Assembly (NCBI GenBank): GCA_038233215.1
Contig: JBBSML010000002.1
Location: 77,329 to 141,328, forward strand
Length of the DNA stretch: 64,000 nucleotides
From: JACDBZ01 sp038233215
GTDB taxonomy: Bacteria > Chloroflexota > Limnocylindria > QHBO01
Direction: 5' to 3'
Part shown: positions 33,026-39,812 of the stretch, piece by piece
Layout: each line of letters starts with the position of its first letter
Position numbering within the stretch: position 1 is the stretch's first letter
Translations under genes and position numbers: made by a program
The notes under the pieces: model-generated
The model's input: only the letters and a program-made list of their open reading frames with translations
Told to the model about the DNA's origin: nothing
The model's database searches: none

Positions 33026-33877
33026 ATGAGCCAGCTGCCCGATCGCGTCCGCCTCGTCATCTTCGATCTTGACGGCGTCGTGTATCGCGGCCATGAGCCG
33101 ATCGAGGGCGCCAGTGAGCTCGTGGCTACGCTTCGTGCGGCTGGCGCCGCGGTGCGGTTTGCGACGAACAACTCGATGGTCGCACGTACCGGCTACGTCG
33201 AGCGCCTGGCCGGGATGGGGATCGGAAGTGAAGCGCCCGAGATCGTTACCTCGACATCCGCCACCATCGAGCACCTGGCGCGCCACGCCCCGGACGTGAG
33301 ATCGGTGCTGGCCATCGGCGCGGAGGGCATGAGGGCCGAGCTGCGGGCCGCGGGCCTGGAGGTCGTCATGGCCGGCGACGCGACGTGGGCGGGTCACGAT
33401 GGCGGCCAACTGGCGCGCGGGTTCGACGCGGTCATCGTCGGGCTCGACCCCGAGGTGGACTATCGGAGAATCGCGGTCGCAATGCGCGCCGTGGTCGATG
33501 GCGCGCTGCTGATCGCGACGAACGCGGATACCCGCTATCCGACGGCCGCCGGATTCCTCCCGGGCGCGGGCTCCATCGTGGCCGCGCTGGCAATGGCGAC
33601 CGGCGCGACGCCCCTGGTGATCGGCAAGCCGACGCCCGCGATGTTCCTCGCGATCCTGGAGGCAACGGGAGTGGCTGGCAGTGAGACGGTCGTCATCGGC
33701 GACAACCCTGACGCCGACATCGTGGGAGCCCATCGGGCGGGCTGTTCGGCCATCCTGGTGCTGACCGGAGTGGCCGATGCAACCCTTGCCGACACGCTGG
33801 ATGGCGAGCGGCGGCCCGACGCGGTTGCCGAGGACCCCGCCGCGGTATTGCGCCTGCTCGGGCCGCTCCTCAGCTGA
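33026..33877 (+). CDS. HAD superfamily IIA sugar-phosphatase (NagD-like)
   Basis: A 283-residue HAD hydrolase with type IIA cap. The nucleophile and acid are D14 and D16 in VIFDLDGVVYRG. Motif II is FATNNS; motif III lysine is in VIGKPTPAMF; motif IV aspartates are in VIGDNPDADIVGA. Family members dephosphorylate sugar phosphates, nucleotides or phosphoglycolate. The long in-frame upstream reading to 32852 is not supported. Its last 8 nt overlap the convergent adenosine deaminase gene. Confidence 0.9.
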   Translation: MSQLPDRVRLVIFDLDGVVYRGHEPIEGASELVATLRAAGAAVRFATNNSMVARTGYVERLAGMGIGSEAPEIVTSTSATIEHLARHAPDVRSVLAIGAEGMRAELRAAGLEVVMAGDATWAGHDGGQLARGFDAVIVGLDPEVDYRRIAVAMRAVVDGALLIATNADTRYPTAAGFLPGAGSIVAALAMATGATPLVIGKPTPAMFLAILEATGVAGSETVVIGDNPDADIVGAHRAGCSAILVLTGVADATLADTLDGERRPDAVAEDPAAVLRLLGPLLS

Positions 33878-34910
33878 TGTCGGCCTCCAGGCGCCACGAT
33901 TCCCACGCCAGCGCGGCGACGGCGCGCATCGGCGCGAGGACCAGCGGTGGCGCGAAAGCACGCGCGAAGCCGTTGAGCGCGATCGCGGCGAGCTCGTCCC
34001 TGGTCAACGACAGGGCGGTGGCGGTCCGCGCCAGCTCGTCCGTCAGCGAGGTGCCGGTCACCGTCCGACTGTCGGACGAAATGGTCACGCTCACCCCGGC
34101 GCGGTGCAGCGCCGCAACCGGATGGCTCGCGAGGTCGGCGACGATGCCGGCCTGGACATTGGAGGTTGGACACAGGTCCAGGGTGATGTCGCGTGCGCGC
34201 AGCAGCTGGATGAGGGACTCGTCTTCGCTGGCGCTGACGCCATGGGCGACGCGTCCGATGCCGAACTCGAGGACCTCGCGCACCCGATGCGCTCCCGGCG
34301 CCTCGCCGGCATGCGCCGTCAGTGACAGCCCACCGGCACGGGCTGCGTTGAACGCGGCGGCGTGCGGCGGGGCCGGCCAGGCGACCTCCGGTCCCGCCAG
34401 ATCGAAGCCCACGATCGGTGGGCCGAATGAGGCGGCGGTGATTGCCAGCTCGACGTTCGCTGCCGGCGGATGCGATCGCATGGCAGTCACGATCAGCCCG
34501 ATGAGTGGGGTGGCCGGTCCGTGCGCCTGCGCCGCGCTTGAGATCCCCGACGCAACGGCCTCCAGTACGGCGGACACGGAGAGCCCGCGTCGCAGATGGA
34601 GGCGAGGGGCCCATCGAATCTCCGCGTATCGGACGCCGTCCTCCATGAGGTCCTCGACCAGCTCCGCTGTCACGCGAGCCAGCGCCTCGCCGGTCTGGAG
34701 CAGCTCGATCGGCAGGTCGAAAAACGCGAGAAGCTCGGCCTGGTTCGAGCACTGCTCAGGCCCCACCATTCGCCGGCGGACATCCTCGAGATCGAGCGCC
34801 AGCCCGATCGAGCCTGCCAGCTCCATCGCGGTCGCGGGACGGACCGATCCGTCCAGGTGCTGGTGGAGCTCGGCCTTGGGGAGAGGGCGCAGCACGTCGG
34901 CGGAGACCAT
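33870..34910 (-). CDS. add: Adenosine deaminase
   Basis: A 346-residue zinc amidohydrolase converting (deoxy)adenosine to (deoxy)inosine. Motifs: ELHQHLDGS (H16, H18), TAHAGE, GRVAHGV, LDLCPTSN and ISSDSRTVTGTSL. The last is the Asp-x-Arg form seen in many actinobacterial enzymes. The ATG at 34910 is only 6 nt from the ATG of the divergent secreted-protein gene. Its -10 box (TATCAT on the minus strand, 34922-34917) lies over that neighbour's start codon, so the transcript should be leaderless. It fits with the nucleoside importer encoded 1 kb away. Confidence 0.93.
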   Translation of the reverse strand: MVSADVLRPLPKAELHQHLDGSVRPATAMELAGSIGLALDLEDVRRRMVGPEQCSNQAELLAFFDLPIELLQTGEALARVTAELVEDLMEDGVRYAEIRWAPRLHLRRGLSVSAVLEAVASGISSAAQAHGPATPLIGLIVTAMRSHPPAANVELAITAASFGPPIVGFDLAGPEVAWPAPPHAAAFNAARAGGLSLTAHAGEAPGAHRVREVLEFGIGRVAHGVSASEDESLIQLLRARDITLDLCPTSNVQAGIVADLASHPVAALHRAGVSVTISSDSRTVTGTSLTDELARTATALSLTRDELAAIALNGFARAFAPPLVLAPMRAVAALAWESWRLEADIS

Positions 34911-34916
34911 CTGCGC

Positions 34917-34922
34917 ATGATA
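34917..34922 (-). promoter_or_regulatory. -10 box TATCAT of add, overlapping the neighbour's start codon
   Basis: Minus-strand TATCAT, 6 nt before the add ATG (34910). The same six bases contain the plus-strand ATG of the next gene. Confidence 0.5.
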
Positions 34923-35786
34923 TCCACCCGCGTCACTGCGGCTGTGCTGGCCGTGGTTGGCGTTTCGTTCCTACTCGGTCCGGGTGCCCGGGACCCGGCC
35001 GCCACCATCGGCGCCGAGCGGCTGATTCGCGGCCGCGCCGCCGCCGCGATGGTGGCGCTCGATCAGCTCCGAGCTTCGGTTGAGCCCGGCCTCGACGCCG
35101 CGCGTGCGGCTTCAGCGGGCGTCCTCAGCGGCGACGACCCGCCGAGCCAAGGGATCGAGGATGCTGCCGCGCTCATCGCCGACGCCGAGGAGGCCGTGGC
35201 GCCGGCGCGTCGGGCGGTGAGCTCGCTCGCATCGGCGCGAGCCGCCTGGCACCCGGGGACTTCGCCGCCGCCGCAGCCGGTCGCCGCCGGAGAGCTGACC
35301 TCCATCGCCACGCAGCTGCGCGCAAGCGCCCAGGTGGCCGACGCGTTCGCAGATATGCGGGTGCGCGGAACCGGCCTGCCCGCGGTGCTCGAGCAGGCGC
35401 TTCGCGCACTCGACGCGGGGACATTCTCAGAAGCCTCCGAGCACGTCGCGCGGGCTCGCGACGCCCATGCAGCGATTGTTGCCTGGAAGACCGATCTGCC
35501 CACGCTGCCGATATGGATCGCAACCACGGATGCGATGATCAGCGCCGTGGAACAGATCGTGGAAGCAACCCGCGACGGCGATGATGCGATGGCTCTCGAG
35601 GCAGCCGAGGCGTTCGGAGCCATCTCGGACGACGCTGCGACGGCGGATCGCGCCCTGCGCATTGCGCTGAGCGAGGGAGGGTCGGCGCTGACGGCAGCTC
35701 CGCTCGAGCGGCTGGCGGCCACCATCGGCGCCATCGAGGACTCGCGTGCTGCGGTGGCCGCCATCGGGGAGGAGGTCGCTCGGTGA
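34917..35786 (+). CDS. Secreted or membrane-anchored helical protein, unknown family
   Basis: A 289-residue protein with an N-terminal hydrophobic segment (MISTRVTAAVLAVVGVSFLL), either signal peptide or membrane anchor. The rest is almost entirely Ala/Glu/Arg-rich helix (LASARAAWHPG, ALEAAEAFGAISDDAATADR), probably helical-bundle or coiled-coil, with a Pro break near residue 118 (PPPQPVAAG). I recognise no family. The stop overlaps the GTG of the PASTA kinase (GTGA), so the two are co-translated and this protein may be a kinase partner or substrate. No -10 box stands in the usual place, so its promoter probably lies within add. Confidence 0.65.
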   Translation: MISTRVTAAVLAVVGVSFLLGPGARDPAATIGAERLIRGRAAAAMVALDQLRASVEPGLDAARAASAGVLSGDDPPSQGIEDAAALIADAEEAVAPARRAVSSLASARAAWHPGTSPPPQPVAAGELTSIATQLRASAQVADAFADMRVRGTGLPAVLEQALRALDAGTFSEASEHVARARDAHAAIVAWKTDLPTLPIWIATTDAMISAVEQIVEATRDGDDAMALEAAEAFGAISDDAATADRALRIALSEGGSALTAAPLERLAATIGAIEDSRAAVAAIGEEVAR

Positions 35787-37159
35787 GCCCCGAATCGTCG
35801 CCGGACCCGATGATCGGGCGGACGCTTGTCGATCGGTACCGCATCGACCAGCCCGTTGCCCGCGGCGGCATGGCCCGCGTGTATCGGGCTCGGGATCAGC
35901 GGCTCGAGCGCGATGTGGCGGTCAAGGTGCTGTCCCATCCGTACGCCGATGATCCCGCGTTCACCGATCGCTTCCTGGCGGAAGCGCGTGCGGTCGCTTC
36001 GCTCTCGCATCCGAGCATCGTTCATGTCTATGACTCCGGGAGCGACGGTGAGGCCCACTTCATCGTGATGGAGCTCCTCGATCGGCACCGATCGCTGCGC
36101 CAGTCGATCGACGAAGGTGGCCCGATGCCGCGCGAAGACGTCGTTCGCATCGGGCGCGAGCTGCTTGCCGGCCTGCGCGCGGTTCATGACCGCGGTCTCG
36201 TCCACTGCGACGTCAAGTCCGGCAACGTGATGCTCGGACCAGGCCCGGCAAAGCTGATCGATTTCGGGATTGCGCGCCCGCCGCACGAAGCGCTCGAGGA
36301 AAACATGAGCATCGGATCGCTGCAGTTCATGTCGCCTGAGCAGCTGCACGGCGAGGCGCTGACCCCGGCGAGCGACCTGTTCAGCCTGGGCGTCGTGCTG
36401 TACGAGGCGCTGGCCGCCCGGATGCCGTACGAGGGTCGCAACCCCGAGGAGATCAGTGCGGCACACCGTGCGCAGGCGGTGCGTCCACCCTCATCGCTGG
36501 TGCCGGGGGTACCCGGGCGTCTCGACGATGCGATCCTTCAGGCGTTGCGGCGCGAGCCCGCCTCTCGCTTCAACAGCGCCGAGGCCATGTCGCGTGCCCT
36601 CGATGCGGCCGACGCCGATCTGAGCAGCGCCGACATGGATGAGACGCGCGTCGTCGCCGTCCCTGGCCATCCGCCCCGTGGGCCCTCGGATGAGCGCGGC
36701 TACGTCCCGCCCCCAGCCCCGAGGCCGTCGCAGCGGCGAGCCCCGTCGCGCGCACCCCCTCGGCGCCCGGCCTCCGCGCCCTCGCGCGACCGCGGCATCC
36801 TCCCCATGCTCGGAACGCTCTTCATCCTGGGCGCCGTGGCACTCGTGGTGATGCTCGTCATCCTCCCGCTCCTCGATCTCGGGGAAACCGGCGATGCCTC
36901 GCCGCAGCCGTCGCCGTCGGAGTCGGCCCAGGCAACCGCGCCCCCAGGCACCGTGCTGATTCCCCAGACGGTCGGGCTTCCCACGGCGGATGCGATCCAG
37001 CTTGCACGGGATGCCGGCCTCAACTGGCGCCTCGAATGCGCCGAGGATCCAGACCAGCCCGAGGGGATCATCCGCCAGGAACCACCGCCGGGGACACCGG
37101 TCGCCCCGGGCAGCCGTTTCACGATGTTCTCGGCTCGGTTCTTCGCCGACTGCACGTGA
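35783..37159 (+). CDS. Membrane serine/threonine protein kinase with a single PASTA-like domain
   Basis: A 458-residue Hanks-type kinase. Catalytic domain residues ~13-265: glycine loop VARGGMARVY, ATP lysine K48 (VAVKVL), catalytic loop LVHCDVKSGNVML (H141-C142-D143; Cys replaces the Arg of HRD, so a non-RD kinase), IDFGIARPP and MSPEQL. A Pro/Arg-rich juxtamembrane linker follows, then one membrane helix (~339-360), a Ser/Pro/Gln spacer, and one extracytoplasmic PASTA-like repeat (VLIPQTVGLPTADAIQLARDA). Typical cell-wall-sensing kinases carry three or four PASTA repeats; this one has a minimal sensor. Confidence 0.93.
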   Translation: MSPESSPDPMIGRTLVDRYRIDQPVARGGMARVYRARDQRLERDVAVKVLSHPYADDPAFTDRFLAEARAVASLSHPSIVHVYDSGSDGEAHFIVMELLDRHRSLRQSIDEGGPMPREDVVRIGRELLAGLRAVHDRGLVHCDVKSGNVMLGPGPAKLIDFGIARPPHEALEENMSIGSLQFMSPEQLHGEALTPASDLFSLGVVLYEALAARMPYEGRNPEEISAAHRAQAVRPPSSLVPGVPGRLDDAILQALRREPASRFNSAEAMSRALDAADADLSSADMDETRVVAVPGHPPRGPSDERGYVPPPAPRPSQRRAPSRAPPRRPASAPSRDRGILPMLGTLFILGAVALVVMLVILPLLDLGETGDASPQPSPSESAQATAPPGTVLIPQTVGLPTADAIQLARDAGLNWRLECAEDPDQPEGIIRQEPPPGTPVAPGSRFTMFSARFFADCT

Positions 37160-37195
37160 CGGGACCTATACTCCGCCGGTCCCTGTCATCCCATC

Positions 37196-37201
37196 AAGGA
37201 G
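37196..37201 (+). promoter_or_regulatory. Ribosome-binding site AAGGAG of pepA
   Basis: AAGGAG 11 nt before the ATG at 37213. A TATACT (37167-37172) upstream could be the -10 box, giving a leader of about 35 nt. Confidence 0.5.
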
Positions 37202-37212
37202 CCGATCGAGCT

Positions 37213-38715
37213 ATGCGCCTGCGCGCGACCAGCACCCCGCCAGCCACCACCCAGACGGATGTCCTCGCCGTCCCCATCTACCGCGAGGACGCGGAGATGG
37301 GTGCGGACCTCGCCGAGCTGGACGCGGCCTCCGGCGGCGTTATCAGCGCGGCAATCGCGTGGGGTGAATTCAACCCGCTTGAGCATGCATTTGCCTTGAT
37401 TGCCGGTGGTGACCTGGCTGCCGGTCGGCTCCTGTTGCTCAACGCGGGTGGCCGCGGCCGTGGTGCGTGGCGCGCCCGCCGCCTGGCGATGGTCGCGACG
37501 AGGCAGCTGAATGGACGCGGGGCCTCGACCCTTGCCCTGTGGCTGCGGGATGGCGAGGGCGACGACGCGTGGGCCGCCGCCGCCGCCGGTGCGGTCGCCG
37601 GGACCTACCGCGCCACCGCGATCTACGGCCGGGTCCGTGACACCGACGCCATGAAGCGATCCGTGACCGAGCTGCTGTGCATCGGCGCCGGCTCGCAGGA
37701 TGCGCTCGACCGAGGCGCCGAGATCGGCGAGGGCATGGCGTTCGGCCGCGACCTCGCCAACCGATCCGCCAACGACCTTTCGCCGGAGCGCATGGCCGAT
37801 GTGGCTCGCGAGCTGAGCGCCGAGGGCTGCTCGGTGGAGATTCTCGAGCCTGGGCAGATGGCGGCGCTCGGCATGGGGCTGCTGCTCGGCGTCGGGCAGG
37901 GGGCAGCCCATCCGCCTCGGCTCATCGCCGTCAAGCTCCCAGGCTGGGAGAAGGCTGGGGACGGAGATCGCCTGGCAATCGTCGGCAAGGGCGTGTGCTT
38001 CGACTCCGGCGGCATCAGCATCAAACCGTCCGAGAACATGGGAGATATGAAGCACGACAAATCCGGCGCCGCCGCCGTGATCGCGGTGGCGCGAACGGTC
38101 GCCCGCCTGGCCCCGGATACGCCCCTCATGGTGGTTGCGCCGATGGTCGAGAACATGCCGGGCGGCAATGCCCAACGGCCCGGCGATGTCGTCAAGGCCA
38201 TGAACGGGATGACCGTGGAGGTCACCAATACCGATGCCGAGGGGCGATTGATCCTGGCCGATGCCATGACCTGGGCCGAGCGGGAGGGCGCGACGCACAT
38301 CGTCGACGTCGCCACCCTGACGGGTGCGCAGGCCGTCGCCTTTGGGGATCAGATCAGCGCCTTCTTTGCTCGCCCGCGCGACTGGGGTGACCGGATCGCC
38401 TCCGCCGCCGAGCAGGCGGGTGAGTGGTTCTGGGAGATGCCCCTCGCCGTCGAGTACCGAGCCAGCTACGACTCTCCACACGCGGACATCGTGAACTCGG
38501 GTGGCCGCGACGGGTCACTCATCAAGAGCGCGGTGTTTCTCTCGGAGTTCGTGACCGTGCCGTGGGTCCATCTCGACATTGCCGGGACGGCCTACCTCAG
38601 TGCCGAAAAGCCGTATGGTCCAAAGGGGGCCACCGGCGCTGCCGTCGCTGCGATGGTCCAGCTGGCGCTGGCCTTCGGCGACGATGGCGTGAACCAGGAG
38701 CGGCCCCGGCCATGA
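37213..38715 (+). CDS. pepA: Leucyl aminopeptidase (M17 family)
   Basis: A 500-residue cytosolic dimetal aminopeptidase that trims N-terminal residues from peptides. Metal and catalytic motifs: IVGKGVCFDSGGISIKPSE, MKHDKSGAAAV and the family signature NTDAEGRLILADAM (N339 onward). The N-terminal domain (residues 1-~165) is the less conserved, sometimes DNA-binding, part. The start is fixed by AAGGAG at 37196-37201; a longer in-frame start at 37036 falls inside the kinase gene. A terminator-like stem covers its stop codon, shared with the convergent csbD. Confidence 0.95.
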   Translation: MRLRATSTPPATTQTDVLAVPIYREDAEMGADLAELDAASGGVISAAIAWGEFNPLEHAFALIAGGDLAAGRLLLLNAGGRGRGAWRARRLAMVATRQLNGRGASTLALWLRDGEGDDAWAAAAAGAVAGTYRATAIYGRVRDTDAMKRSVTELLCIGAGSQDALDRGAEIGEGMAFGRDLANRSANDLSPERMADVARELSAEGCSVEILEPGQMAALGMGLLLGVGQGAAHPPRLIAVKLPGWEKAGDGDRLAIVGKGVCFDSGGISIKPSENMGDMKHDKSGAAAVIAVARTVARLAPDTPLMVVAPMVENMPGGNAQRPGDVVKAMNGMTVEVTNTDAEGRLILADAMTWAEREGATHIVDVATLTGAQAVAFGDQISAFFARPRDWGDRIASAAEQAGEWFWEMPLAVEYRASYDSPHADIVNSGGRDGSLIKSAVFLSEFVTVPWVHLDIAGTAYLSAEKPYGPKGATGAAVAAMVQLALAFGDDGVNQERPRP

Positions 38716-38726
38716 GGACCGGGGCC
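38702..38726. terminator. Bidirectional terminator-like stem between pepA and csbD
   Basis: GGCCCCGG (38702-38709), 9 nt loop, CCGGGGCC (38719-38726): a perfect 8 bp GC stem spanning the pepA stop codon and lying just past the csbD stop. Confidence 0.55.
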
Positions 38727-38734
38727 CAGGATGT

Positions 38735-38923
38735 CTAGCGGTCGCCGTCTACGGCGTCGCGGACATTGTCCTTCGTCTCGCCCCACTTGTTCTGGACGTT
38801 TCCCTCGGTCTGGTCCATCTTGCCCTCGGCCTCTGTCGAGTGGTCGTCCGTGGCGTCGCCCCATTCTTCCTTGATCTTGCCTCCAGCCTCCTTGAGGGGG
38901 CCTTCGACGCGGTCCTTGTCCAC
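38735..38923 (-). CDS. CsbD-family small stress protein
   Basis: A 62-residue hydrophilic protein with the CsbD pattern of repeated G-K/N-x-x-(E/K)-x-W-G units: EAGGKIKEEWGDAT, and EGNVQNKWGETKDN. Members are general-stress proteins of unknown mechanism. The GTG at 38923 has GGGAGG (38937-38932) 8 nt upstream. A candidate ECF promoter (GGAAC-N16-GTT) lies 28 nt further up, consistent with stress control. Longer upstream open reading was rejected. Confidence 0.85.
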   Translation of the reverse strand: MDKDRVEGPLKEAGGKIKEEWGDATDDHSTEAEGKMDQTEGNVQNKWGETKDNVRDAVDGDR

Positions 38924-38950
38924 GATGTGATCCTCCCGTGTGGTGCCGAC

Positions 38951-38974
38951 AACCTGCCGGCGATGAGCCGTTCC
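38951..38974 (-). promoter_or_regulatory. Candidate ECF promoter for csbD
   Basis: Minus-strand GGAAC (38974-38970), 16 nt, GTT (38953-38951): the layout described for SigE/SigH-type ECF promoters in mycobacteria. The predicted start would be ~20 nt before the csbD GTG. Confidence 0.45.
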
Positions 38975-39109
38975 TCGCAGACAGCGTGCCAACAGGTGCT
39001 GGTCACCGCGGTGGACGATCGGCCTATGGCAGACGGTGGCGCGCCTCGTAGGATGGGCGGCGCCGCCGCGCACCGGGCTCGGCGAGTTGATGGAGGCTGA
39101 AGCGCAATC

Positions 39110-39748
39110 GTGGAGCCGGCGATCATCGCCATCGGGGGGATCTTCGCACTCGGTGGTGCCCTGGCCGAGCGGCTGGCGAGCGTCTGGCCCGCGGACGAAG
39201 CGCAACGACGGCCGCTCGGCTACCGCACCGTGCTGCTCGCCGTCGCGAGTGGCGCGACCGGAGCGGTCGTTGCTTCCCGCTCACAGCTTCCGTGGTGGGC
39301 AACCGGCGTGTATCTCGCGCTGTTGGCGCTGCTCTTGGTCCTGACCGCCACCGACCTCGAGCAGCGGCGCTTGCCGCACCTCGTCCTGGACCCGCTCATC
39401 TTGCTGAGCGTGCTCTTCGTACCGTTCAATCCCGGCGTGGACCCGCTGATGGCCGTGGTCGGCGCCGCGGCTGCGGTGGCTTTCCTGGGGGGCCTGGCGC
39501 TGGTCGTGCGCGGGGGCCTGGCGCTCGGAGACCTGTACCTGGTGGCGCCCATCGGCCTCATGCTGGGTTGGCCGGCCATCTTCAGCTCGCTGTTCGCTGC
39601 AGCGTTCCTGTCGGCCGGGGCGAGCCTGGTCCTGCTTGCGACTCGTCGCGTGGGCATGCGCAGCTACATCCCGTTCGGCCCGTTCCTGGTGGCGGGCGCA
39701 GTGCTCGTGCTGCTGCTCGATGATCGGCTCCTCCGGGTCGTTCGCTGA
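39110..39748 (+). CDS. Type IV prepilin peptidase-like (A24) membrane protein, short form
   Basis: A 212-residue polytopic protein with about six to seven membrane helices and the two catalytic aspartates of A24 aspartyl proteases: D82 in TATDLEQRRLP and D141 in GLALGDLYLVAPIGL. The N-terminal methylase/zinc domain of bifunctional PilD is absent, as in archaeal and short bacterial enzymes. No pilin or pilus assembly gene is in the window, so its substrate is elsewhere. GGAGG at 39092-39096 precedes the GTG start by 13 nt. Confidence 0.85.
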   Translation: MEPAIIAIGGIFALGGALAERLASVWPADEAQRRPLGYRTVLLAVASGATGAVVASRSQLPWWATGVYLALLALLLVLTATDLEQRRLPHLVLDPLILLSVLFVPFNPGVDPLMAVVGAAAAVAFLGGLALVVRGGLALGDLYLVAPIGLMLGWPAIFSSLFAAAFLSAGASLVLLATRRVGMRSYIPFGPFLVAGAVLVLLLDDRLLRVVR

Positions 39749-39799
39749 GCAGGAGGCCGCCGGGGAAGGTGCCCACTCGACCCGGCACGCTCGTGCTGG

Positions 39800-39805
39800 T
39801 ACCCT
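39800..39805 (+). promoter_or_regulatory. -10 box TACCCT, leaderless start for the class A PBP
   Basis: TACCCT, 7 nt, then ATG at 39813. Confidence 0.4.
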
Positions 39806-39812
39806 TCGAGCG

